Below are positions 33,517 to 42,134 of a stretch of 64,000 bases of DNA, in pieces. The notes beneath the pieces are model-generated. The model was not told the DNA's origin and made no database searches. It saw nothing but the letters and a program-made list of their open reading frames with translations. The first letter of the stretch is position 1. Every line of letters starts with the position of its first letter. This stretch comes from Rhodothermus sp. (GTDB lineage: Bacteria; Bacteroidota; Rhodothermia; Rhodothermales; Rhodothermaceae), in NCBI GenBank assembly GCA_030950375.1, contig JAUZRN010000012.1, forward strand, positions 1-64,000, in the 5' to 3' direction. The translations under genes and the position numbers were made by a program.

Positions 33517-34179
33517 ATGTACCGCGATCACGATTATTATCAGCCCCCTACGCAGTTTGCGGTTTTCCCGCCGGTTGTCAAGAATCTGCTGATCCTGAAC
33601 GGCCTGGTGTTCCTGGCGCAGCTGGTGCCCACGACCGATCGGTTGCTGATCGCATGGTTTGCGCTGTGGCCACTGGGATTGCCGGACTTTTATCCGGACT
33701 TCTGGCCCTGGCAGCTCATCACTTACAGCTTTCTACACGGTGGTTTCACCCACCTCTTTTTTAATATGTTTGCGCTCTGGATGTTTGGGGTCCCCATTGA
33801 GCGGGCCTGGGGCTCTCGACGCTTTGGGGTCTACTATTTTGTGTGCGTGGTAGGTGCAGGATTGACCCAGTTACTTGTTGTCACGCTCAGCGGTGCAGTG
33901 TTTCCAACCGTAGGAGCTTCGGGGGGCGTCTTTGGCATCCTGCTGGCGTTTGGCATGATGTTTCCCAATACACCCATTTACCTGTATTTCCTGTTTCCGA
34001 TCAAAGCCAAATGGCTGGTGATTGGCTACGGGTTGCTGGAGCTCTGGGCCGGCGTGACGGCCACGCAGTCGGGGGTAGCGCACTTTGCCCACCTGGGCGG
34101 TATGCTCTTCGGTTTTCTACTGATTCAATACTGGCGGGGCAAGTTGCCCTGGCGACCTGCACGGCGCCTGTACTGGTAA
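33517..34179 (+). CDS. Rhomboid-family intramembrane serine protease 1
   Basis: 220 residues from the ATG at 33517. Six hydrophobic segments are visible, with the conserved segment HGGFTHLFFNMFALWMFG, catalytic serine in VGASGGVFG (S135) and histidine in HFAHLGG (H192). It cleaves membrane proteins within the bilayer. A second rhomboid gene follows 25 bp later. Confidence 0.9.
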   Translation: MYRDHDYYQPPTQFAVFPPVVKNLLILNGLVFLAQLVPTTDRLLIAWFALWPLGLPDFYPDFWPWQLITYSFLHGGFTHLFFNMFALWMFGVPIERAWGSRRFGVYYFVCVVGAGLTQLLVVTLSGAVFPTVGASGGVFGILLAFGMMFPNTPIYLYFLFPIKAKWLVIGYGLLELWAGVTATQSGVAHFAHLGGMLFGFLLIQYWRGKLPWRPARRLYW

Positions 34180-34204
34180 GTGGACCAAAACCTTTCGCCG
34201 GTCC

Positions 34205-35155
34205 GTGCAGTACACACAGACAGAGCTGTGGAACCACCAACCCAGCGCGACCGTGAGCCGGTTTCTGGTCTGGTACCGTATGCAGCCGCCTGCGCTACGG
34301 GCGCTGCTGACAATTAACGTAAGCATTTATCTGTTGTGGATCCTGGCGTTCATGCACATCGACGCCGTACGCCAGTTCGTCTGGCTGCAGCTGGCCTTGA
34401 ACCCCGACTGGCCCACCATTCTGACGCATCCCTGGCAGCTTGTGACCTATAACTTTTTGCATCTGCAGTTCGGCTTCTGGGGATTGATCCATCTGCTGTT
34501 CAACATGCTCTGGCTGGTGTGGATCGGTCGAGAGTACGAAGAGTTGCACGGATCGCATCAGCTGCTGGCGCTGTACGTGATTGCGGGCGTAGGGGGAGGC
34601 CTGCTTACCGTGCTGTTGCATGCGCTATTTCCCGGGGTGGGTGCGTTTGGTGGGCTGGTGCATGGGGCGTCGGCGTCGGTACTGGGCGTGCTCATGGCCG
34701 TGGCTATCCTCTATCCGTTCAAGAGCGTGGCGTTGTTTCTGTTTGGTCCGATCCGGCTGCTTTACCTGGTGTTGATCTTTCTGGCACTTGACGTGCTGTT
34801 CATGGCGGGAGGCGGAACGGCCGTTGGGGCGCATCTGGGTGGGGCGTTGTTTGGCCTGCTTTACGCCCGGGCAGAACAGCGGGGTATCGAGCTGGGAAGC
34901 TGGGCTCGTATTTTCTTCCAGGGTCGGCGTGCTCGTCGGAGCCGACAGCCTGTAACGGCCGAGACGGGCCGCATGCTCCGTCGCGTGGGTGCCTGGATGG
35001 AACAACGGCGTGGGACGTCCGAAGGTGGCCGCTCAGCGGAGGAGCGTTCCCTTGAGGAAGAAGTTGATCGGATCCTGGACAAAATCAGCGCACACGGCTA
35101 CGATTCGCTTACCGAAGAAGAGAAACGGATCCTTTATGAAGCCAGTCGGCGTTGA
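34205..35155 (+). CDS. Rhomboid-family intramembrane serine protease 2
   Basis: 316 residues from a GTG at 34205; no ATG lies near. The catalytic serine is in HGASASVLG (S156), the histidine in GAHLGGALFG (H210). A C-terminal cytoplasmic extension of about 85 residues ends in an acidic helix region (LDKISAHGYDSLTEEEKRIL), as in the DUF6576 tails of Bacteroidota rhomboids. It forms a tandem pair with the preceding rhomboid, and the two are clearly divergent in sequence. Confidence 0.85.
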   Translation: MQYTQTELWNHQPSATVSRFLVWYRMQPPALRALLTINVSIYLLWILAFMHIDAVRQFVWLQLALNPDWPTILTHPWQLVTYNFLHLQFGFWGLIHLLFNMLWLVWIGREYEELHGSHQLLALYVIAGVGGGLLTVLLHALFPGVGAFGGLVHGASASVLGVLMAVAILYPFKSVALFLFGPIRLLYLVLIFLALDVLFMAGGGTAVGAHLGGALFGLLYARAEQRGIELGSWARIFFQGRRARRSRQPVTAETGRMLRRVGAWMEQRRGTSEGGRSAEERSLEEEVDRILDKISAHGYDSLTEEEKRILYEASRR

Positions 35156-35197
35156 AGCCCCGGAGTTAACCGAGAACGCAACCACTGAGCCATTATC

Positions 35198-36295
35198 ATG
35201 GAACGACCGCGCCGCAAGTCCCGCCCCGTTATGGTCGGGAATGTGCAGATAGGCGGAGGAGCCCCGATTTCTGTGCAGTCGATGACCACCACTAAGACGC
35301 ACGACGTGGAAGCTACGCTGGCCCAGATTCGACAGCTGGCCGAAGCGGGCGCCGACATTGTGCGGGTGGCCGTTCCCCGCCCGGAAGACGCTGCAGCGCT
35401 GCGCGACATTGTGCAGGGGAGCCCGGTACCCATCGTGGCTGATATTCACTTCAACTATCAGTATGCGCTGCAGGCCATTGAGGCCGGGGTAGCCAAGGTG
35501 CGCATCAACCCGGGCAACATCGGCAAGGAGGAATGGGAGCGCGAGGTGCTACTGGCGGCTAAAGAGAAAGGGGTCCCCATCCGGATCGGGGTGAATTCGG
35601 GATCGCTTGAGCGCGATCTGCTCGACAAGTATGGCTATCCAAAGCCAGAGGCGCTCTTCGAAAGCGCCATGCGCCATGTGGAGATCTGCCTGAAACACGG
35701 CTTCGAAGACATTATCATCTCTGTCAAGCACTCCGACGTCTATTACATGATGCAAGCCTACCGGCTGGTTGCTGAACGCACGGATTTTCCGCTACATCTG
35801 GGCGTGACCGAGGCCGGTTCCTTTGTCAGCGGTAGTATCAAGAGCGCTATCGGCATCGGGGCACTGCTGGCCGAAGGGATCGGGGATACGATCCGGGTAT
35901 CGCTGGCCACGGATCCGGTGAAAGAAGTGGAAGTAGCTCATCAGATTCTGAAGGCGCTGCGGCTGGGCCCGCCAGGTGTAAACATTATCGCCTGCCCGAC
36001 CTGCGGGCGTCTGACAGGTGATCTGTTTTCGATCGTCGAGGCTGTTGAGAACGCCGTCAAAGCACGCAAATTCAAGAAGAACCTGAATGTAGCACTGATG
36101 GGTTGTGCGGTAAACGGCCCGGGCGAGGCCGCCGGGGCCGATCTGGGGATTTCACTGGGCCGAGGGCGCGCCCACCTGTTTGTTCGAGGCAAAGTAGTCC
36201 GTGTGGTGCCCGAGGATCAGATCGTCGAAGCGGTGCTGGAGGCCATTGAGCAGTGGGAGGAGACAGCGGACGGTTCGATCCAGCAGGCTTCTTGA
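35198..36295 (+). CDS. ispG: 4-hydroxy-3-methylbut-2-enyl diphosphate synthase (IspG/GcpE)
   Basis: 365 residues. TIM-barrel N-terminal half (GGGAPISVQSMTTTKT) and the [4Fe-4S] domain with IIACPTCGRL and ALMGCAVNGPGEA supply the three cysteines; the adjacent Glu is seen in 'NGPGE'. It makes HMBPP in the MEP isoprenoid pathway using ferredoxin or flavodoxin electrons. The usual 360-residue bacterial size is kept, without the extra domain of the plant form. Confidence 0.95.
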   Translation: MERPRRKSRPVMVGNVQIGGGAPISVQSMTTTKTHDVEATLAQIRQLAEAGADIVRVAVPRPEDAAALRDIVQGSPVPIVADIHFNYQYALQAIEAGVAKVRINPGNIGKEEWEREVLLAAKEKGVPIRIGVNSGSLERDLLDKYGYPKPEALFESAMRHVEICLKHGFEDIIISVKHSDVYYMMQAYRLVAERTDFPLHLGVTEAGSFVSGSIKSAIGIGALLAEGIGDTIRVSLATDPVKEVEVAHQILKALRLGPPGVNIIACPTCGRLTGDLFSIVEAVENAVKARKFKKNLNVALMGCAVNGPGEAAGADLGISLGRGRAHLFVRGKVVRVVPEDQIVEAVLEAIEQWEETADGSIQQAS

Positions 36296-36508
36296 AAACA
36301 GAAATGCCGGGATAAGTTGTTGCAAAATTCTGATCACATCTTTTTCATTAATTTGTTGAAACAGTCCGTTATAGGAAACGTTGAGCCCGTTCCGGAAGCG
36401 CTTTTTTGTGGAGAAGGCCAGGCACTGGCCCGTCTGGACGAGGCTGCTCGAGTGTGTAGCGGGTGGGGCATTGATCAACAGTTGCTGGCGTAAAAAAACG
36501 CAGTTCCG
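36296..36508. other. 213-bp intergenic region before the tandem lyase gene
   Basis: It holds an AT-rich stretch (36325-36380) likely to contain the promoter, and a small hairpin GGCCAG-GCA-CTGGCC at 36416-36430. Nothing coding is seen. Confidence 0.4.
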
Positions 36509-39190
36509 ATGGTACACAGCTATCCAAAAGCGGCGCCGTATAAGAACAAAATCGTAGAGCCCTTACCGCGTCTTTCACAGGAGCAACGTCAGGAAGCCTT
36601 ACACGCAGCCGGCTATAATGTATGGCGGTTACGGGATAGCCAGGTCTACATTGATCTGGCCGATGCGCATGGCAATGGGGCACTAACCCAGCAGCAGTGG
36701 GCAGGCCTGATGGTTGGCGATGAGGCCTATGCCGGAAGTATCAACTTTGAGCGGCTGCAGGAGGCAGCCCGGACACGTCTGGGAAAGCAATATCTGGTGC
36801 CTACGCATGCCGGTCGGGGAGCGGAGCACCTGGTGTTGCTTGCCTTTAGCAAAGAGGGACAGTGCATTGTGGGCAATGCTCCCAGTCCGACGCTGCGCCG
36901 ATTGCTGGAGCGTTATGGAAGGACCTACCGTGATCTTTCGGCAGCGCATTCGGCGTGGCTTGGGGACGTAGACCTGGAGGCCTTGGAAGCGATATTGCAG
37001 CGTGAGGCTGAACAGATAGCCTATGTGGTGTTGCATACGGCCGCCTGGGTGCAGGGGGGACAGCCGTTCTCCCTACACAATGCGCGGGCTGTGGCCGAGC
37101 TGGCCCGCACCTATCGCAAACCCCTTGTGCTCGAGGCAACGCACATCTTCACCCAGGCGCTGCTATGGCAGGAGCAGGTGGACGCACTTCGGGAGCGTTC
37201 GCTGTTTTCGCTTGTGCGCGAACTGGCCGATCTGGCCGATTTGATCTACCTTTCAGCCCGTGGGGATCTGGGCTGTCATGTAGGCGGGCTGATACTAACC
37301 GAGCGTGAGGACGATTACATTGCGCTGCGCAGTCTGGTGGTTGTGTTCGAGGGATTGCACACCTATGGAGGGCTGGCCGGGCGCGACATGGAAGCAATGG
37401 CCGTGGCATTACAGGAGCTTTCGGAGAGTGAGTTGCGCTTCTACCGGGGACAGCTACTGACCCTGGGGCAGCAGGTGCGCGCGTTAGGGTACCCCGTGCT
37501 TGAGCCAATCGGAGTGCACGGCATTTTAGTGAACGCGTCCGAGCAAGTCTCAGGCGATTTTCCCGGACACAGCCTGGCGGCGGCGCTGTACCTGCTGGCT
37601 GGCGTGCGAGGAGGGCCTCGCGGTGCCTATCTGCACCTGGCCCTTCCACGTCGTGTCTATACCGAAAGTCATCTGGACTATGTCGTAGAGGCCCTGCGGC
37701 AGCTGCGCGCAGTTCAGCCTTTGCCTCGATGGAAGCTGGTGGAGGCTTATCCGCCGATGCCGGATGAAATGGCCCGCTTCGAGCCGGAACAGCCGTTGAC
37801 GTTACCGGCCTGGACGCCGGACATACAGCCAGAGCCGTACCGTATCAAGGCCATTGAGCCGCTCCTGCTGACCACGAGGGCGCGGCGTGCCGCAGCTCTG
37901 CATGAAGCCGGATGGAATACGTTTCTACTCCGTTCGCAGGATGTGTATATCGACTTTCTGACCGACTCGGGCACTACGGCTATGAGTAGTGGGCAGTGGG
38001 CCGAGATGATGCGAGCGTCAGAGACGCTAAGCTACTCGGAGGCCTACGATTACTTTGTCGAGACAATCCGGGAGCTGTACGGATTGCCGTATGTTCTGCC
38101 CACACATCAAGGACGGGCCGCTGAGCATGTGCTATCCCAGGTGTTGATTCGGCCCGGCCAGTATGTAGCCAACAACATGTATTTCACGACCACGCGCGAG
38201 CATCAGGAGCGTGCCGGCGGTATCTTTGTCGACGTGATTGTTGACGAAGCCCACGATCCGACCGCGACCTATCCTTTCAAGGGGAACATAGATCCTGAGA
38301 AGCTTCAGGAGCTGATCCGGCGTGTGGGGCCTGAACAGATAGCCTATGTCTGCCTGGAGCTCAATGTGAACATGGCCGGGGGACAACCCGTATCGCTGGA
38401 AAATGTGCGGACGGTGGCCACCATCTGCCGTACGCATGGCATTCCGCTGATTTTCGATGCGACCCGTGCAGCTGAGAATGCCTATTTCATCAAGGTGCGC
38501 GAGTCAGGCATGCAGGCACGCCCTATTCCGGAAATTTTCCGGGAGCTTATGTCGTATGCCGACGGTGTTACGGTGAGTGCCAAGAAAGACCTACTGGTGA
38601 ATATCGGGGGCTTTCTGGCCGTACGGGATGCCCGGCTCTATCGACGTCTTGAGCAGTTCGCGCTTCGGTTTGAGGGCCATCCGGCCGATGGAGGGCTGGC
38701 CCGGCGTGATCTGGTAGCTATGGCCCAGGGAGCTCGAGAGATGCTGGATGTTGCCTATCTCCAGCATCGCATCGGCCAGGTCGATTATCTGGCGGGACGA
38801 CTGCGCAAAGGCGGGGTGCCCATTGTAGAGCCGCCCGGAGGCCATGCAGTGTTCATCGACGCCCGGCGTTTCCTGCCCCACCTGCCACAGGATCAGTTTC
38901 CGGCCCAGCGATTGGCCGGTGAAATCTATCTGGCTTCCGGCGTGCGGGGCATGGAGCGTGGTATCGTTTCGGCCGGACGTGACCCGAAGACGGGTCAGCA
39001 CAAATATCCCCGGTTGGAGCTGGTACGCCTGACTATCCCTCGACGCGTCTATACGCAACGCCATCTGGACGTGGCCGCCGAAGGCATTCTCGAAGTGTTT
39101 GCGCGACGTGATCGGATCGGTGGGTTGCGTATGGTTTTTGAACCGCCCACCCTGCGCTTCTTTACCGCACGATTCGAACCCCTGTCGTGA
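36509..39190 (+). CDS. Tandem tyrosine phenol-lyase-like protein with a degenerate N-terminal half
   Basis: 893 residues, twice the usual length of tyrosine phenol-lyase (about 456). The C-terminal half (about 447-893) has PTHQGRAAEH, FDATRAAEN (D650, R653), the PLP lysine in SAKKDLLVNIGG (K693), and GMERGIVSAGRDP (M815, R817), which matches the tyrosine-hydroxyl-binding Arg of tyrosine phenol-lyase and not tryptophanase. The end, LRFFTARFEPLS, is also TPL-like. The N-terminal half (1-440) keeps PTHAGRGAEH but reads SARGDLGCHVGG at the PLP site (G252 replaces Lys) and LEATH for FDATR (E209, H212), and it lacks the MERGIVSAGR segment. It therefore cannot form the PLP Schiff base as such. The enzyme half would cleave tyrosine to phenol, pyruvate and ammonia; beta-lyase on other substrates is possible. 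Confidence 0.85.
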   Translation: MVHSYPKAAPYKNKIVEPLPRLSQEQRQEALHAAGYNVWRLRDSQVYIDLADAHGNGALTQQQWAGLMVGDEAYAGSINFERLQEAARTRLGKQYLVPTHAGRGAEHLVLLAFSKEGQCIVGNAPSPTLRRLLERYGRTYRDLSAAHSAWLGDVDLEALEAILQREAEQIAYVVLHTAAWVQGGQPFSLHNARAVAELARTYRKPLVLEATHIFTQALLWQEQVDALRERSLFSLVRELADLADLIYLSARGDLGCHVGGLILTEREDDYIALRSLVVVFEGLHTYGGLAGRDMEAMAVALQELSESELRFYRGQLLTLGQQVRALGYPVLEPIGVHGILVNASEQVSGDFPGHSLAAALYLLAGVRGGPRGAYLHLALPRRVYTESHLDYVVEALRQLRAVQPLPRWKLVEAYPPMPDEMARFEPEQPLTLPAWTPDIQPEPYRIKAIEPLLLTTRARRAAALHEAGWNTFLLRSQDVYIDFLTDSGTTAMSSGQWAEMMRASETLSYSEAYDYFVETIRELYGLPYVLPTHQGRAAEHVLSQVLIRPGQYVANNMYFTTTREHQERAGGIFVDVIVDEAHDPTATYPFKGNIDPEKLQELIRRVGPEQIAYVCLELNVNMAGGQPVSLENVRTVATICRTHGIPLIFDATRAAENAYFIKVRESGMQARPIPEIFRELMSYADGVTVSAKKDLLVNIGGFLAVRDARLYRRLEQFALRFEGHPADGGLARRDLVAMAQGAREMLDVAYLQHRIGQVDYLAGRLRKGGVPIVEPPGGHAVFIDARRFLPHLPQDQFPAQRLAGEIYLASGVRGMERGIVSAGRDPKTGQHKYPRLELVRLTIPRRVYTQRHLDVAAEGILEVFARRDRIGGLRMVFEPPTLRFFTARFEPLS

Positions 39191-39194
39191 AAAG

Positions 39195-39212
39195 AAAACC
39201 AATAGGGGTTTT
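39195..39212 (+). terminator. Candidate terminator after the tandem lyase gene
   Basis: AAAACC-AATAGG-GGTTTT, 6-bp stem, 5 bp past the stop, ending in a short T run. A longer T tract (TTTTTTT) follows about 18 bp later. Confidence 0.45.
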
Positions 39213-39297
39213 CACAGCGCGTTTCCACGGTTTTTTTGTGCTATATCTATGTAAAACAGAAGGTTTCAAAATTTTTGCCTGGAGAATTGAGAGGGGC

Positions 39298-39326
39298 TTG
39301 ACTAAACGGCCGGGACATTGTTTATT
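39298..39326 (+). promoter_or_regulatory. Candidate promoter of the LacI-family regulator gene
   Basis: TTGACT (39298-39303), a 17-bp spacer and TTTATT (39321-39326). The operator palindrome begins 10 bp downstream, so bound repressor would block transcription of its own gene. Confidence 0.45.
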
Positions 39327-39335
39327 TAAAGATAG

Positions 39336-39347
39336 GTAAGCGCTTAC
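39336..39347. promoter_or_regulatory. LacI/GalR-family operator
   Basis: GTAAGCGCTTAC is a perfect 12-bp palindrome with the central CG step typical of LacI-family sites. It lies 24 bp upstream of the LacI ATG, indicating autoregulation. Confidence 0.7.
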
Positions 39348-39371
39348 GCAAGGATCAGAGCAACCCGGCCG

Positions 39372-40427
39372 ATGGGACTGACCATCTACGACATCGCCCG
39401 TGAAGCAGGTGTCTCGATTGCGACCGTCTCTCGCGTCTTTAACAACAGTCCCCGGGTAGCCCCGCATACCCGCAAGCGGGTGTTGGAGGTAGCCCGGCGA
39501 CTGGGGTATCAACCGCACGTTTCGGCCCAGAGTCTGGCCCGGCGTCAGGCCCAGACGGTGGCGGCCATCGTGCCCATGCTGACCAACTACTTTTTTGTTG
39601 AAGTGCTGCGGGGGTTGCAGGATCGCCTGGTTGAAACGTCCTTTGACCTGCTGGTTTATGCGGCGCCTACGCTTTCGGATGTGGACACGCACCTGGAGCG
39701 GGCACTGCAGCGGGGGCGCTCGGCCGGGGTCATGATCTTCTCAACGCCCCTGACCGAAGCCCGCGTTGAGCGGGTGCAGCGTAGCCCTCAGCCGGTGGTG
39801 CTGGTGGATTCGTTTCATCCGGATTTTGACTCTGTTTCGATCGATAACGAACAGGGAGGGTATCTGGCGGCCCGCCATCTGCTTGAGCACGGTTACCGGC
39901 GTATCGGGCTGCTCATGGCGCATCCCGATTCGGTTCCAGCGCGGGAGCGTCGTCACGGTTATGAACGTGCGCTGCATGAAGCGGGTCTGGAGCTTGATCC
40001 GGAGCTGATCGTCGCCAGCACCGACCCGCATAATCATGGCTACACAGAGGCGGGGGGGTATGAGGCTATGAAGCAACTCCTGACACGCGATCCCCGTCCG
40101 GAAGCGGTGTTTGTGGTGTCTGACATCATGGCCCTGGGGGCGTTGCAGGCGATCGAAGAGGCCGGATTGCAGGTGCCGGACGATCTCGGATTGATCGGGT
40201 TTGACGATCTGCGGGTTAGCCGTTTTCTGGGGCTGAGCACGTTGCGGCAGCCCATGTACGAGATGGGAAAACTGGCTGCTGAAAAGCTCTTGCGTCGCAT
40301 TGCCGAGCCGGAGCTGCCCGTAACCAGTACCGTTTTTGCCCCACGACTGATCTGCCGGCGTACCTGTGCGCCAGCGGATCCCAACGGACAGCGTGATGCA
40401 AGGCGGCTAATGCGAAACCGAACATGA
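39372..40427 (+). CDS. LacI-family transcriptional regulator of the alpha-glucan locus
   Basis: 351 residues. The N-terminal helix-turn-helix with hinge helix (IYDIAREAGVSIATVSRVFNN ... SAQSLARR) and a periplasmic-binding-protein-like effector domain are standard. It begins downstream of a perfect LacI operator and overlaps the parvulin-type gene by 4 bp. Its downstream neighbours (TonB receptor, GH13 enzymes) suggest a maltose or maltodextrin effector. Confidence 0.9.
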   Translation: MGLTIYDIAREAGVSIATVSRVFNNSPRVAPHTRKRVLEVARRLGYQPHVSAQSLARRQAQTVAAIVPMLTNYFFVEVLRGLQDRLVETSFDLLVYAAPTLSDVDTHLERALQRGRSAGVMIFSTPLTEARVERVQRSPQPVVLVDSFHPDFDSVSIDNEQGGYLAARHLLEHGYRRIGLLMAHPDSVPARERRHGYERALHEAGLELDPELIVASTDPHNHGYTEAGGYEAMKQLLTRDPRPEAVFVVSDIMALGALQAIEEAGLQVPDDLGLIGFDDLRVSRFLGLSTLRQPMYEMGKLAAEKLLRRIAEPELPVTSTVFAPRLICRRTCAPADPNGQRDARRLMRNRT

Positions 40428-42106
40428 GACCGCGGGGCCTTGCCATCATCGGGCTGTTGCTGGGGCTGGCCGGTTGCCAGGCCGATTCGGCGCAGCAGAC
40501 GCTGCTGGCCGAGGGGCCGGGTGTGCGCATTACGGCGGACGCCTTTCGGGAGGCCTACCTGGATTATCTATTGCGGACAGGCCAGCTCGATAGTCCGCGT
40601 CTGCGTCGGCTGTTTCTGGAACAGATGGTTCAGGAGGCGCTTGTGGTTTACGAGGCCCGCCGGCAGGGGCTGGACCGTACGCCGGCCTACCAGCAGGAAG
40701 CCCGGGCGGTCGAGACAAAGCTGCTCGTGGAGGCCTATGCCCGCCAGGTACTTTACGATACGGTACAGGTGCGCGAGGCCGAGCTGGCCGAAGCCTTTGT
40801 ACGCATCAATACCGAGATCCGGGCGCGTCATCTGTGGGCTCCCACGCAGGCCGCCGCCGAGTCGCTCTATGCTCGCTTGCAGGCCGGCGCTTCGTTTGAT
40901 GAACTGGCGGCCGAAGTCTTTCGCGACAGTGTACTGGCCCGGCGTGGCGGCGATCTGGGATGGTTTTCTTTTGATGAAATGGACCCGGCCTTCGAGGAGG
41001 TAGCCTTTCGACTGAAACCTGGCCAGATTTCACCGCCGGTGCGCACCGCCTATGGCTACTCGATCATCCAGGTAATGGACCGGTTCACGAAGCCGATCCT
41101 GACCGAGACCGAGTTTGCCCGAAAGCGGCCGCTGCTGGTGCGCTATCTGCGCTATCGGAAGCAGCAGGCAGCGCGTGAAGCTTGTGCTCGGCGTCTGGCG
41201 GATTCGCTCCGGATTCGCTTTCATGAGGCAACGCTGCGTCGGCTCTACGATCGGATTGTGGGACGCGGAGTGCAGGACGCAGAAGGCCAGGAAGCAACCT
41301 GGATGAAGCAGCCGCTGCTGACGTTTGGCCCGGCCTCGCAGCGTGTCACCTGGACGGTGGCCGACTTTCGGAGGCAGGCGCAACTTACAAGTACGGCACA
41401 GCGAGAAGCCGCCACCCGCTCACCCGAGGCGCTGAAGGAGTTTGCCCGTGGGTTGGTTGTGCGTCAGGTGCTGGCCGAGCGAGCTCGAACGGCCGGGTTG
41501 CATCGTACGCCAGCTTTTGAGCAGGCCCGGCAACAGGCACTCGACCGGTGGCTCTACCGGTACGTACGCCGGCAGGTACAGGCTGAAGCCGTTGTCCCCG
41601 AAGACACACTGCGGGCGTTCTACGAAGCGCATCGGGAAGACTTTCGCAGACCTGCCCGGCGCGCCGTCTGGGAAATCCTGGTGCCCACCGAAATGGAAGC
41701 GCGGCGCCTCCGGACATTGCTGGCAACCACCGAGTTTGCGGAGTTGGCCCGTCGCTACTCGCGGCGACCCGGGGCGGCGACGACCGGCGGATATCTGGGT
41801 TTTGTAACCAGGGAACAACTGGGAGCCATAGGCGCGACGGTGTTTGCCGCCCGCGAAGGAGAGGTGCTGGGGCCGTTGCGGATCGCCGATGGCTATGTGC
41901 TGCTTCGTGTGGGGGCGCTTCAACCCGAACGGCCGATGACGCTGGAGGAGGCGCGGCCCCTCATCATGCGTCAGGTGCGGCCGTACTTCGAACGCCAGCG
42001 CTGGCGACAGTATCTGAGAGACTTGCTGCAGCAATATGCCGGACAGATAACCCGCTATGTCGCGCGGCTGGACACGCTTCGCCTGATCCAGCGGGTTGAG
42101 GCCTGA
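40424..42106 (+). CDS. SurA-like lipoprotein with two parvulin-type domains
   Basis: 560 residues. A lipobox (LGLAGC) is followed by a SurA N-like helical region and two PpiC/parvulin domains: the first around residues 130-215 (IRARHLWAPTQ ... GGDLGWFSFDEMDPAFEEVAF), the second near 400-500 (RAVWEILVPTEMEARRL ... GGYLGFVTREQLG). It is probably a periplasmic chaperone or prolyl isomerase assisting outer-membrane proteins. Its place before a TonB receptor gene suggests a client. The start overlaps the LacI stop by 4 bp (ATGA). Confidence 0.85.
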   Translation: MRPRGLAIIGLLLGLAGCQADSAQQTLLAEGPGVRITADAFREAYLDYLLRTGQLDSPRLRRLFLEQMVQEALVVYEARRQGLDRTPAYQQEARAVETKLLVEAYARQVLYDTVQVREAELAEAFVRINTEIRARHLWAPTQAAAESLYARLQAGASFDELAAEVFRDSVLARRGGDLGWFSFDEMDPAFEEVAFRLKPGQISPPVRTAYGYSIIQVMDRFTKPILTETEFARKRPLLVRYLRYRKQQAAREACARRLADSLRIRFHEATLRRLYDRIVGRGVQDAEGQEATWMKQPLLTFGPASQRVTWTVADFRRQAQLTSTAQREAATRSPEALKEFARGLVVRQVLAERARTAGLHRTPAFEQARQQALDRWLYRYVRRQVQAEAVVPEDTLRAFYEAHREDFRRPARRAVWEILVPTEMEARRLRTLLATTEFAELARRYSRRPGAATTGGYLGFVTREQLGAIGATVFAAREGEVLGPLRIADGYVLLRVGALQPERPMTLEEARPLIMRQVRPYFERQRWRQYLRDLLQQYAGQITRYVARLDTLRLIQRVEA

Positions 42107-42134
42107 GTCGCAAAACCGAGCGTTGAAGTAGATC

